From Dryococelus australis (Eukaryota; Arthropoda; Insecta; Phasmatodea; Phasmatidae): 64,000 nucleotides of DNA. The notes beneath the pieces were generated by a model that saw only the letters and a program-made list of their open reading frames with translations, did not search any database and had not been told where the DNA came from. This document shows, piece after piece, positions 46,906 through 59,612 of the stretch (its first letter is position 1; each line of letters begins with the position of its first letter). Both the position numbers and the translations under genes were made by a program. The stretch lies in assembly GCA_029891345.1 (NCBI GenBank), contig CM056997.1, positions 214,683,212 to 214,747,211 of the forward strand. Direction: 5' to 3'.

Positions 46906-49047
46906 ACAGATTTTAACATCGCTAAATCATTTCCTATGCTATGAAGCTGGATTTATTTACTTTAAACAAAACACGTTCAAAGAATGTGTATTTGCTATAA
47001 ATAATGCAGTATTACAATTTAAAAAAACATACAAAGAAACATTCTAATAACATGAAACCTGTATGTATCTGTAACCCTCTCTATGAATTTAACCTATATT
47101 GTATTACTGTAAAGCAAACACTTCCAAGAAATGTGTTTCCTTTCTATGCAGAAAGAGTTGTATTGGTTTTTATAGTGCATTATTTTCATACTACTCGTTT
47201 ATTGAGAGGACGATTATGAAAATCTGTCTCAATGGTTTGCAGATATTTGTGAAGAAAATGTTAGTAAATATCTCAGTAACGACAGTGTGCAATGGTAGGA
47301 AAGTTTATAGTGTTATACATGTGGCAAGTAGATATGTATTTAGAGTACTCCAAATATTCACATTTAATTACAATTCATCTATAGTTAATGGGAATTTAGA
47401 CATGCTAATTTAAAACCATTAAAATAAACAAGGTATTACAACCTGTACTGTTTAAATGCCACGAAGTTAAATCTGGCCATGCGTACCTATACTTAATTAC
47501 ATTGATAACAGCGGTTAGAAAGTCTTTTAAACTATGAACTAATATTAAATCGGAATACAATTGTTTGTGGGTAAATAATAAAACTGATTATTAAATACTA
47601 TTTGCTTATATGATTCCATCACGATTAAGAAACATGCTTGAGTAGTGACGTTAGTGTATCGTAGCCCACCAATTTATGTCTTTTACAGTACTGTATGTAA
47701 ATTCTTCTTCTTCTTCGTCTTCACCTAAATCGTGCAAAGGCATATTACCTTGGGTTTAACCCGTACATCAAGCGAAAATTCAAATTTATAATACAACAAA
47801 CGTCGAAATCAACGAAAAACTTCGTTAAAGACGGCAGCAAAATCCTCAAAACTCGACAAAGCCATTATTATAGAGTCCACTAAACTCACAACGGCACAAA
47901 CACAGTGACGTCACAACCCCGACGCCGAGGTTCAAAATTTCCGAACCGTCATCGACGGCGGCTACAGAAGAATTCTGTATGTAACTGTATGATTTAGAAC
48001 CGAAAAAAAAAAAAACAGGCATTACTTTATTCGCCAGCCATTATATGCTAAATAACTAACTAAATTTGCAGTATGTCTATTAAACATAGATCATAATATA
48101 TCAGTATGAAAAAAATAGCCGAACTATTATGATCAAGCTATTAAATAGTGCAAAATCTTCTTAGATAGTTTTGAACAGGGAAGTGGTACAAAGCAATATA
48201 CAATACCAATATCCACGTACTCGCGGAAGTTTCAGTCAAGGAAATTTCACTACTACTGAGGTGCTAGCCAAAACTGACACAACTCTCAAGGCTACAACCT
48301 ACAAGTCGGAACAATGGGGAAAATGGTTATTTTATTGGCAGATGTTAAACCGTGGATTCGCACGCTCGGAATTAAACATTTCCATTGGATTAGTGCGGTG
48401 CAGAATAAAATAAAACGAAGTCTTTGTCCACGACTTCGCCCGCATCGAAAATGAATGTGCCTTTGATATTGGATGGGGCACTTTATTTTTGAGAAAAGAA
48501 TTTCGGCCGTATGTATTTCAAAACTTTTTAGCTCCGAGCAACGATCCCCACTGGATGGTTTTATTGGTTCCATGTCTTGGTATCTGTCCGCGAACAAGAG
48601 ATGTTTAGGAACAGAGTAACCAGATTCAGATGGGATAGGTCACATTCCGTAAAATATTCTCTCAAGGTCACATCGTCAGTAACCAAAGGAAACTTCCGTG
48701 TACATGTAGCTCATCTAAGCCAAGGCTGCCAGGAACTCTGCGGAAATCAGGTATCTATAGATTTTGTTATTTGGAAGATAGAAAATAAAAAATGTCCACG
48801 ACTTTACACACACATCTAATATTTGTGGAAGAATCGGGTGGATTGAAATCAAATACAGCTTTTACCCAAAACCAAGCCCGTCAATTATTTGTTTTGTTGT
48901 TTTTGGCATAACGTAAATAAATACATAGTACGAAGTAAAAAAAAATTAAAAATGGTAATAAATCAATAAAAATAAATTAACAGAAATACATAAACTAATT
49001 AATGAAAATAAACAAAAAATATATAAATGAATAAAAAAACCATGGCT

Positions 49048-49390
49048 TCGCTCGCTGGAATAACTGTAGTTACCATGTCAAGTTATATACAGCAAAATTT
49101 GGTATTAACCAAGAACATAGTGGTCTAGTTCATGCTGCTGAGCTCATTTCTGACTTTGCATGATTATTTACACTTTGCCTTTAGTCCACAAATATAACGA
49201 AACCGCAACGTAACAATAATCTAATACAACAAATACGTGCTGGGAAGCAAAACTTCATAAAAAAAATTAAATTTTCACTTCTTATCTTCCTTTTGATATA
49301 GGATGATATATACCTAAGTATCGGTTTAAGAAATACCACACTCACAGCGATTTCGGAAAATCCGCTCAGTAGTTTTTACTGGATGCCAAA
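49048..49390 (+). mobile_element. Possible tail of an insect interspersed repeat
   Basis: Begins CATGGCTTCGCTCGCTGG and ends with GATATATACCTAAGTATCGG and AAAATCCGCTCAGTAGTTTTT. Both ends resemble wording seen at the non-coding ends of many insect repeats. No coding part or boundary was proven. Confidence 0.3.
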
Positions 49391-50804
49391 AAATACGGAA
49401 AACAATTTATGTTCTTTAGATCAATTTTTAATTAATATGATAGATATTAGCATTAAATAATTTATATTTAATAAAATATTTTTGACAAAATCCTCAATCA
49501 TCATTTTTTATCTGCAAAGCTATTGTGTTATTAAACAACACTTTATGCTTACAGATACGTACGTATGTTTATTTGGACACATGGGTTACAGTTGGAATCA
49601 CATATTATTAAGGATGTGTATATATCAATTATGTGGCTGCCATAAGTGCTATCATGCGGAGTAATAAAGACGAATAGCTTGTAATCAAAATAAACTGTAG
49701 CATCTACTGATCACTACAGCTCACAATAAACTGTTCTGGCAAAAAACATATTGCAACAAAAAAATTCTACACAGAGAAAGACTAAAGAAACGAAATTTCT
49801 AACTTTTAAAAAGGCCATTTTGTATGAATTTATAGAAGCATCCGCCGATAAAAATGTTTAGCTGCAGGTAGTAATAAATTTGCTTGAAAACAATTTTGCT
49901 CTGAACAATACTCTCGAACAATCTGATGTTTCTCCAAATATGTGAATCTATTCCCTTTAACCAAGAGAAACATTTAAACGTAACGTGTTGAGTAGAATAA
50001 TTATCTAATTTTCCCTGCATCATTTTTATACGCATTTATGGATACATACACAACTATTTTACATATTCATTCAGGTAATTAGTTTCGTTACCGTCAAAAT
50101 TATAAATATCATGGTAGTCAAATATTTTGTTTAAAATTAATAAGTGTACAGTTAACTAACAATCATATGTGTCCATTATTATAGAAGTTTTCCGACAACA
50201 AAACCAGCTTGGTGCAGTACTGCAATGTATTTTGTTGGCTGTAGCACAACCGAGTAATTTGATGACCTTCGAGTTTACAACTTGAGAGTTTGTTCTGACT
50301 ATTAGAACTATTGCAGTGTTTGTAAGTGTATTTATTGATGCTCAACAGTGTCAAAAACAATCCCAATGAAACGATTTGAACCCAAAAATCTACATAACTT
50401 GACATTTGAGCAAATCTATGTACATGCCATGTACTGAATTTCTATAACAATAAAAGTAAGTGAACTGCCAAAAGGTTCACGATGGCAGTGGTTGCCAACG
50501 CATAGAATTCAACATTAATGAATATGAGTTCGGAATCTGGTCATGTTAGATCTTAAATTTATGACCAAAATTGTAGTTTATGGATAGCCATGAAAATATT
50601 CATTTGCACCAACCAAATTTTACATGTTTGAGACATCCAAAAACGAACAAAATCACATGTTTCAGGAACAAAATAGTTGGTTGCACAGACATAAAAAAAT
50701 AATTTTGCTACACAAAACTAATTTCTTATCTTCAACATTTTCTCAGTGTAAAAAATTACCTAATAATACCATTCCCTCAAAGCGTATGGTTCATAATCAC
50801 CAAA

Positions 50805-51828
50805 TACAAATACCTAAGCTCTTTCAAACGAGATGGGCAATGTACATTTTCATAAAGAAATTATTGTAATACTTTATCGTGCTGCAAGCTCATGCAAAAG
50901 ATCCAAGCCTAGCTAAACACAGTGTGTCAGTCTGCCTAGCCTACCAGCAAACGGCAGAAACCACAAGCATTCTGAGAAATGTTCACTCCAAGACAGAAAT
51001 CCGATCGCGAGAAGAGATAACGAGCCAGCAGTCTGCTAAATGCTTTTAAACCCTCCTACCTTTGCCCCTCTACCTTCCACTAGCCTGAAGAAATTCCAAT
51101 ACTCGCCACTGCGATCTTCTGCAGCACCACTGCATTGACCTGAGAATGTCCTCAAATCTGAACAGATTTGTCTTTAAAAGTATTTATTTTATTCTTCTAA
51201 TGGCCAATAATTTTGCATTTCAGATATGGCACTGATGTGTGGCAGCAATAAAGATGTTGGTTATTGTTTCTTCTGTAGAATTCCCCCTGGCACACTGTGT
51301 ATGTGCTGAGTGGGAAGTAATTTCCTACGAGCCTGCACTCATCGCCAGCGAAAATTTGATGCTTTTTATTTACACTAGTTTGGCTTTCTCAGATGTTGTA
51401 AAGGTGTTTATAGCCATACAATGCTAGCATAATGACTTGAATGTAGGGGGTGTCCTATTGTTATCTGTATCCGAGTATTGTATAATCTATAGTGGATAAT
51501 TTATAGGAAGTGTGCACATTGACCTTATGCAGAGGTTCAAATAAATATTATTTAATAACAGAAATATTTTACTTACGTAAACCAAATTTCACCACAACAA
51601 AGCAGACGGTTGTATGTTCACATCATCAAAACCTCGCACACATATTTTCAACTGGTCTTGTATTAAAAAGCGCCAGATTAATGAAATTGATTATTATATA
51701 TCTCTACTAAATCTAAAAAAAAAAATAATGAAATCAGGTATACACAACAAAAATAGCTTAACAAAGTAGTGTACGAAATTTCATCGAGATCGGCAGTAAA
51801 AACTGTAACTAGTACTCCATCTTAAAGG
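50805..51828 (-). repeat. Right arm of the 11.7-kb inverted-repeat structure
   Basis: Inverse copy of 40127-41160. The outer tip is AGTACTCCATCTTA at about 51815-51828. No clean target duplication was found with the left tip; only TA is shared. Confidence 0.82.
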
Positions 51829-53363
51829 TTCCTTGTTGACTAGGCTGCCGACTGGCGAGTTGAATACCAGATATTCGAACACGTTGCTGGCAATGACGCT
51901 ATTTCACCAGCTCGTGCTGCTGTAGTCCGTGCAGCTGTTTCGCCCTAACTTGACTTCAGCTTGATGCGCGCCATCTCCGAGAGATGCCGCCTCATAAACA
52001 CTTCAGAAAAGGAGGATAGCGACCCTGTCCAAGCGCCGGTTTAAAATGTAGACAAAGGACAACTCGTATATATCGCAGCTTTGTCCTCCGGCAGACACGT
52101 ACACTTGCCTTTCTCGGCCACACAAGACACGTTCCGGCTATCTGCGACGCAATTCTCAGATGCATGCCTGAGTAGGCGGTAGGCGGCAGTGGTAACCGTG
52201 TTCCCGCTCGTGAGACTGCTTGTCGCATTCTCAGATACGAATGAAGAACTACAGGCGGGAGTTCGCCGATCACGCCTAAATATTGTCCATTTCTAGGCAA
52301 CCCAGACGGAAGGCTATGTTCGCTGACCAATCAGAAAGCAATTTTAGGACACGTGACTTAACAGAACGTGTTCTAAATTTCTGCTGTACCCACAGAGCTG
52401 CGACATACAAGATGACGGTCACCCGAGTAACAACTTAAAGGCGTAGATGTCCGTTTACGAAAAGATTACGAGTTGTGTAAAACATATTTATGTACAAAAC
52501 GAAAGTTAGTGTACGTGTATGAACGGGAAATGTTTCAATTTACTCGCACGGTCATAATAAAACAATAAACACAATCTCAACAAATACGTGATAACTATGG
52601 ACTTTTGTCATGAATATAATCTTTTACACAGTTATCGTGCAGGTTGTGTGTATAACTCAGTGCATAGCTGAGGGATAAGGTGGCCGACTTGTAGTCGGAG
52701 AGTCGCGAGTTCGCGCCCAAATGCCTACGATGCAGCAGACTTTCAGTTCGCTTGACGCAATGGGGAAACTTGTCAACAGGTCGGTCTCACACTTGAGCTC
52801 AACAACCACGACTACACCAACAAATACAACTACAAAGGCACAAAAAGTGCGCTGATGTGCGGGTTTGCGCTACGTGATTTTAGCTTCTAGAGTTCAAATA
52901 TCCGTTGAATAATAAGATTTTTTAGTTATTTATGTGATACATTAATGCTGTTTATAATTTAAGTTATTTCCATAAAACGTTTATTTATATTATTTCTTTG
53001 TCTAAAAGCAATTATACTAACAATAAATACAAACTAAAGCTAAATCAAATAACCACAGGCAGCCGATTGCACTGTGCAGTTAATTCCGTATTATCGCTTG
53101 TAGACAAAGTTATCCTAGATATAAACTGGCAATAACTTAAATTATGAACACCAATACTGTTTCCCTGAGCTACACCCACAACTTACGAGTTGACTGTTTA
53201 AAAAAATAATTTCAGCTTTGTAGCATGAGTAATGTTTATCAACACACACAACAGCTTTATTTTGAGTATTGTGATATTTTTGCCTTCTTTTAGATGTTAA
53301 AAATCGTATAAGTTTGTTTAATTACGGAAAGCACAAGATTAATTTTTATGATTGCTGAAGATA
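51829..53363. other. Intergenic, first 0.5 kb GC-richer
   Basis: 52000-52330 has a 112-codon minus-strand frame without recognisable motifs, which may be chance in GC-rich DNA. 52660-52735 is tRNA-like and is listed separately. Confidence 0.4.
52660..52860 (+). mobile_element. tRNA-like sequence, probably a SINE head
   Basis: AGCTGAGGGATAAGGTGGCC resembles a D-arm/A box. CCGACTTGTAGTCGG forms a perfect 4-bp anticodon-like stem with a 7-nt loop. GAGTTCGCGCCC resembles a B box. The T-stem does not pair properly and there is no acceptor stem, so it is not a working tRNA gene. Confidence 0.4.
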
Positions 53364-53613
53364 AATATTTAAGTAATTAAATAATGTCCTAATTAGTCTC
53401 ATAAATGCCCCTTGTACATGAATGTGAATAGAGGACCTTGTCTTTTATACATAAGCAGTGCCGTTACTAACATCATTCTCCATACATTAATATTTAAGTA
53501 ATTAAATAATGTCCTAATTAGTCACATAAATGCCCCTTGTACATGAATGTGAATAGAGGACCTTGTCTTTTATACATAAGCAGTGCCGTTACTAACATCA
53601 TTCTCCATACATT
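53364..53613 (+). repeat. 2 x 125-bp tandem duplication
   Basis: Both copies begin AATATTTAAGTAATTAAATA and end CATCATTCTCCATACATT. I see one substitution between them (AGTCTC against AGTCAC), so the duplication is recent or an assembly effect. Confidence 0.95.
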
Positions 53614-54263
53614 AATTGTCTAATACTTGTAATCAGGAACTTAAATAATTGAAGTCTTCAGGGAAAAATTATCTCCGTACTTTTTGGATGTGCCACAAAG
53701 CACCTACATATTATGTTATTTGGTTGCGTTTGTAGCACTGCCAACTGCGGAATGTCTGCTATTATGCGAGTTTTTTCCGCCTGCCATTTACAATTTTCTG
53801 TTAGCACTTTAGGTAACGTGCTGTTATGATCTTATGCATTCTTTCTTCTCTTCTGCTATTGAAACTGTTATGCCATCTGTTGTACTTTCGTTCATAATAG
53901 AATATTGTGTATCGTGTAGGGACAGCTTAAGAAACAACAATCGGAATTCGGGCGGTGTTTATGATCTCGTGGAAGAAGCTAGTTTATTGTTGCAAGTGAC
54001 CAGAATGTTGTCTGCCATGTTTTGTAGAAACTAAAATAAGAGAACTTGGTGTAACGCTAGTACGGCAATGCCAAATACTAACTGAACAGGTTATTTCGTT
54101 TCATGACAGTGTACTGTATCAAAAAATAATCATTACTGTCTTCAATAGAATGCACTTATGTTAACTTATCCACATCTTATACTGTGAAATGAGTATTAAA
54201 CATGAAAACCTAACATTTTAAAACTACTTACCGTACAGTAATATCCTAACACTAGTTTAAAAC
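53614..54263. other. Intergenic, nothing recognised
   Basis: AT-rich. A 66-codon frame at 53834-54034 has no recognisable motif. Confidence 0.45.
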
Positions 54264-54266
54264 TAA

Positions 54267-54805
54267 GGCCATGTCCGAAATAGCTGATTTTGTTGGCAAA
54301 ATTATCACGTGACTATTTTGTATGCAAAAATGGTGACGTATTTGGTAATTCGGTATTTCGTATTTTGTATCTAGCGGATGTTAACTAATTACGAAATGGC
54401 AAAATCAGCTCCATTTTGGTTTTGACCTTCAAAACACATACGCGAATGCGTAATTAAAATACTTTTCTTGTAAACAAATAACTGTTCATAAACTACTCTA
54501 GGCGTGTTTTAAAAAGCAAGCAAGAGTCTGTTATGTTTATATATTTCGCAACAAAAATATTATTTAAGTCAATAATAAAGAAGACAATAATAAAGCATGC
54601 AATAACACATTGACAACATTCCAGTGATGAGTGCAGAAATATTTCATCCGTTTTAAGTATTAATTTAAGATTTTTAAAAAATTTCACTGTAAATGTAAAA
54701 TTGCGGTGCCGCGAGTTCTAAACAAGTGACTGTCGACTACGTTCGAATTGAAACTTACGAAATCACGAATTATAAAATAACGAATCTGTCATTTCAGACA
54801 CGACC
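54267..54805. mobile_element. PIF/Harbinger-like MITE with TAA target duplications
   Basis: 539 bp, starting GGCCATGTCCGAAATAGCTG and ending with the complement of GGTCGTGTCTGAAATGACAG. These inverted ends match at about three quarters of positions. TAA flanks it on both sides (54264-54266 and 54806-54808). A 3-bp TWA duplication and GG-starting ends are the pattern known for PIF/Harbinger. There is no coding capacity, so it is non-autonomous. Confidence 0.7.
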
Positions 54806-54808
54806 TAA

Positions 54809-57800
54809 CCTAAAATCATAACCTGATATTTAAAACTAACTTACGATAGTATAATATTTTAAAACGAACCTACAATCGTAACCTTAACCAACCTATGTTC
54901 GTAATTTATCATTTTAACCAACAATAGGTCATCTCTACTTCTATTAAAGCGTCCTAAACAGCACTATCGCCCACATAAATCTTGTAATCATTGCAGAGCA
55001 TACTACGTTTCTTACTGAACTAATGCAATCATAGCTCGTTCCCCAATAATAAGTCTTATTTTAAAAAATGAAAAAATGATATAATTTAATTCATAAGTTA
55101 CATTTACCGTTTCTATAATTGTATTCCTCTATTAAGCAATCCTGAGAGATAATTTATTGAACGACCTGACAATTCAACATTCTGCTTACTGTGTGCTAAA
55201 TGCGTATAATGTAAGGATGATATGCAATGAGAAGAATTAATGATTTGAGGGTCTCGTGATACGCTGAAAAACGACTAAAGAGTCTAATACTGTAATGTGT
55301 GTAAACACGACAGAAATACACTTAGCAAATGTCTGTATGCAGACTTTTAATAATTGTGAAGCATTTCATATTTTCCAAAACGTTCACTGTGTTCTAAAAC
55401 ATAGTCACTTTGTCAAAGTATTTGCTTTAACTCAGAATAGTGAGACATGAGTTTATGCCATCTATAAATAACGCTACCTTTTTATAAAGTACTGCACATT
55501 ATTTTACCTGAAATCTTTAAAACAAATAAAACATAATAATAATACTTAGGCCTACACTCAAAATTCAGTGGACAACCAGTGACTGTTTCAGTGAAAAAAA
55601 AATTCAGTGATTGAATTAGTGACATGAAACAATTTCACTGATTGAATATGTGACGGCCGACTGCAGTGGCCAATTAAATATAGTTTTTATCGAATGTCAC
55701 CTAATAATTACGTGAAATAAACATATTTACTATTTATATTGCATAATTTACCGTAATGTAAAATAGTAATAAAATTTCCGAGATAACTGAGATTGAACTC
55801 ACATACAGTTTCCAATACGATTTAAGACCGTTACTTAACCTTCTGCTCTACCATGCCAAATCGATCATAACGAGGAAAATATGTGTCTTATATATTACAG
55901 AAATCGCGAAGATTTAAATTATATGCTCTTACTTTTCGTTTTTGGTTTAATTGGTGCCGAGGTTACATCCAAACCGTCTACATATCGACAATAAATACAT
56001 ATCGGTGATAGTCAGCACCACAACAATATGGCGCGAACGAATCCGTGAGTGAGTGTTTTTATCCCAGCATTCACCACTCGGCGTCCCGCCTATCGCAGCG
56101 CGGCAGCGCCGGGAGGCTACGACAAGCAGGCGATAGATGTGTTCACGCTTAGCCGTGTTTCTTATGGCAGTCTGAGAATACCTATTTCAATGTACGGCGG
56201 GTAGTCGGGAGCCGTGACTCACACCAAGGTGAAACTGGCCATCTGAGAATAGCGCCCCTGCTCGCAAGTTTTTCTTTCACCTACGTCACAGAATAGCAGG
56301 CAGCACAGAAGCGAAAAGGAGTGGCGGTCCTTTTGAAGCGGGCGTGAGCGCTCGCTGGTTGCAGACGCTGTCAGCACTTATAGAGGAAACGAATCCTTAT
56401 CGAAGATACCCGAAGTCCAAATTACACGGTCTTTCAACTTCGGCAATAAAAAAAATCCACATGTAAACCGAATATTTACTACCAGCGCATAGGATAAATA
56501 TAGAATAATTTAAAACGTGGTATTTATCTTCAGATGTTGTAGAAACAAGAGCTTGGTTACGTTAATTATGGTTTATCCTACTCAGGTTGGGAAGATCATT
56601 GCTTTTAGTTTGGCAACTCAAATTTTTCTCCACTAGGTAAGCGCTAATGTCGCATGTGTACCGTATGTTCTCTATTTTCTACGTAAAAAACATAATGATT
56701 GCAATAATCATAAATCAAATATAAAATAACTTCGTAAGTAAACAAAATCTTTCTCTTTTGTTTTTCACGTAGGTTAAAATGTTAATTATTAGTGACGTCT
56801 CTGGAAGACTGCGCACCTAGCAGCGGGAACTTTCGCTATGCCAGACTCTCCCATAAGAAAACTCGTTTTTAAACCTGATTCGAACTACCCTTAGGTACGT
56901 ATATTCATTTTGATGTTTTGTCTATGTGCTTCGACGGTCGTTATTGTATGACACGTGCATTTGCGTGTATATGTCTATAAAGTAATTGTTCGTCTTCATA
57001 ATTATGATTCTTATTCTCACAAATGCATTTGTGATATGAAATAACTGCGGATAAGCGACGCAATCAATAATTCTACCCAGAACACGTAGGCAAGTATTAA
57101 AATTAAAAAAAATAAAAAAGTCTAACGACGTCACGCATTATATGCAAACATAGCAAAGTGCAAATTTGTAATTTACTCTGCCTTCCAACATTGGCAGTAC
57201 TGTAGACTCTACTTAAGATTACTTTGGAAAACAAATTAATAATATGAGGTGCTCTCGTAGCGATGACTTGCAGATATCTCCTTGTATGTTCCTTGACTTG
57301 TGTGTTTGTAGTGCTCAGAAGCGGGCCCTACGTCACATTTGCAGATGTCACTATTCCGTGTAAAATTTGACTAGACGGCTAAATGCACAGTACTTTACCG
57401 AGAACATGTCATATATGGAGACAGTTGTCTCCTACAGCACTCTGCGAAATTATGTAGGGGATGCATCACTTCCAATAGGCTAGAAGCGAAACTTTTGCAC
57501 GAGCCTGTGAACAGCTGAGCATTTCAACGGATGTTGAACTTTCTTTCACATTGTCATAATTTCACTCGTCCATATAGAACACACCAAGAATACCGAGAAG
57601 TGTTTTCTAATAATCCGCTGTGTTCTAGGGCGTGACTGTTATCACGTTCGCCACTAACATTAACTATGCTAGTGAGTAATGCTTGCAGTTTGTCGTGTTT
57701 ATTTACGTACACTATAGTAAACGATTTTCATCGTCTGCGTGATAATGTTTCAATTATATGTTTTTCACTAGAAACTCCTCGCTTTCCAGACAAAATAATA

Positions 57801-58660
57801 AAACGAATATATGGGTGTACGGGATTTTACTTACAAATTAAGCTGTAATACTACATCTTGGTCCGTATAACACAGTGGCATCGTGTCAAAAATATTATCT
57901 ACATATAGAGGCAGGAAAATTTCGCCATCTCAGTGACATATAGACTAAATAGATTTCTCCTCCCTCAAACTGCAACTATTCATTGGCTGCTTCTTATCTA
58001 TTTTTGAGAGATTGATGGCCCAGAAAATTTGTGGGCATACACAACTGGCCCTCTTATGGTTGACTGCTGCCACCAAGACACTTGGTATGCAATTTATAGC
58101 ACAATGATAGAATTTTGATGGCAATGCAACTGATGGTTGAGAGTAGGTGACCTATTAATGATCCATAAATCGCTTACCAACTATATTCTAGTAATGGTGG
58201 CACATTGCTGGTAAAATAATGGTTAGCCATCTATAGGCCATTTGATAGCTGCGAAGTGGTATATCAATGTGCCATTGCAGTTGTAAGCATATGAGCCATG
58301 TTCGGACCATTTGAGTTCACTACACCTGGCCAGTTATGGGCAGAGTATGGCTAGTTAGTGGTGCCATTTCAGGATCAGCAATGGTGTCGGGTGTATTACA
58401 CAGCAGTTGACCAACTGTTTGCCGGCTTGGCATCCGACTGTAAACCATCAATGGGCCATATGTGGTTTGCTACATGGGTAGTTATTTGCAAGCGGAAACT
58501 GTAAATATGCACACCGATTGTTAGTCTAGGCTGACGGTGATTATAACCCGTTCGGTCGGGCGTTATTCGCGAGCCGAATTGTCGTAACAGTGTGATATGT
58601 TGATGCGCACTGTAATAGTGACTACCGTACTTTCTGCAACCAGTGAGAAACGTTGCCAAC
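54809..58660. other. Intergenic; minor repeats only
   Basis: 55557-55640 repeats TTCAGTGA-type words. 55790-55865 is tRNA-like on the minus strand. 56030-56400 is GC-richer without a recognisable frame. 57960-58560 contains diffuse GGCCAT-rich sequence of unknown origin. Confidence 0.4.
55785..55865 (-). other. tRNA-like sequence
   Basis: On the minus strand, TTTGGCATGGTAGAGCAGAA resembles a D-arm/A box and GAGTTCAATCTCAG a B box, with tRNA-like spacing. The arms pair poorly and there is no acceptor stem, so a SINE or tRNA relic is more likely than a gene. Confidence 0.35.
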
Positions 58661-58792
58661 AACAATTCATCAACGACAATTGTGGTAACTTTAACAATTC
58701 ATCAACCACAATTATGGTAACTTTAACAATTCATCAACGACAATTGTGGTAACTTTAACAATTCATCAACGACAATTGTGGTAACTTTAACA
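58661..58792 (+). repeat. 4 x 32-bp minisatellite
   Basis: AACAATTCATCAACGACAAT plus TGTGGTAACTTT, units starting at 58661, 58693, 58725 and 58757, with two substitutions in the second unit. Confidence 0.97.
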
Positions 58793-59612
58793 CTTCAGAT
58801 TACCCGTCGGGAAGACTCTCAAGGCATAAGGTATTGATTCTTCACTCTGTACACTACTAGCCATAAATATCCTTCATTTGCAACGTGTATACGATTGTGG
58901 TCCCGGTGACTGAACGGATAAAAAACATGGTCAAGGATATGAGAATATTACTGCGTCCAGTAGAGGAGCCCTTTTAGAAGACCTGTTTACGATCTACTTC
59001 TAGGTTTGCATTGTATCCTTCCACTAAAAGTAAATTAAACATTGCCATGGACTCGATAACCATATTCATGCGTCGATCACGTAGAAATGAGAAATTGTTG
59101 GAAATGTAAATGTTTTATTAAAGTGACTATTCTTACACTTGACAGCATGAAATCATAGAAAGAAAATTAAATGTTTTTCGGTATTCACAAATGTTGACCT
59201 GACACTTTTTCTCAACGTTAAGGCATAGAAATGATTTCCTCTTGTTGTAACCTATTTTGCAGGGAGAATGCCAGACACTGCGCCCGCTAGAATGCACGCA
59301 GGTATACGGGTAGCTACATTTTCCAGAGGACGATTTCAAAAGTGCTCACTTTATTGTGAACAGCCTTCATTCGTAATGATACCAGTCCGTGGATCACCCC
59401 TCGATGACGTCACTACTGCTCGCTGCTGAAATGCGGCAGGCGCATGTGGAAACAGCCTCACGTCATCTCGACGCGAGGGTGTGTTTCATCACCGTCGAGC
59501 GCGGACTGCGCCGTTCCTGTGAACTCGCCCATCTGTCACGGTCCCAGCGACGACAGGCGCATGTAAACTAAACATCCCATGTATGACGTGTTTGGTTGTG
59601 TCCTAAATATGT
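58793..59612. other. Intergenic
   Basis: 59330-59372 carries one end of the MITE family seen at 39679. 59395-59580 is GC-rich, has a CRE octamer TGACGTCA (59405-59412) and repeats CAGGCGCATGTRRAAAC twice. No coding region recognised. Confidence 0.45.

Larger units (their letters stand above)
44359..50804. other. Interior of the inverted-repeat structure, right part
   Basis: No protein family recognised. Contents include a CRE octamer at 44657-44664, a 3 x 35-bp repeat (44831-44940), a hairpin at 46328-46363, mixed GT/TA/AC microsatellites (46801-46903) and a CRE octamer at 47906-47913. A stretch at 49048-49390 ends in AAAATCCGCTCAGTAGTTTTT, a wording common at the ends of insect interspersed repeats. 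A 100-codon frame at 48577-48819 and others nearby lack recognisable motifs. Confidence 0.4.

Noticed and set aside
46716..47047. Open frames at the compound microsatellite
   Set aside because: Repeat-encoded dipeptides with no conserved residues on either side.
40127..51828. Second Polinton
   Set aside because: The arm length fits, but the tips lack AGTAGGG, there is no 6-bp duplication and no polymerase remnant inside.
52000..52330. 112-codon minus-strand gene
   Set aside because: GC-rich DNA with no recognisable motif, splice context or partner frame. Too little support to call a gene.
52660..52735. Functional tRNA-Thr gene
   Set aside because: The anticodon-like stem-loop is good, but the T-stem does not pair and no acceptor stem is present. 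A SINE head is more likely.
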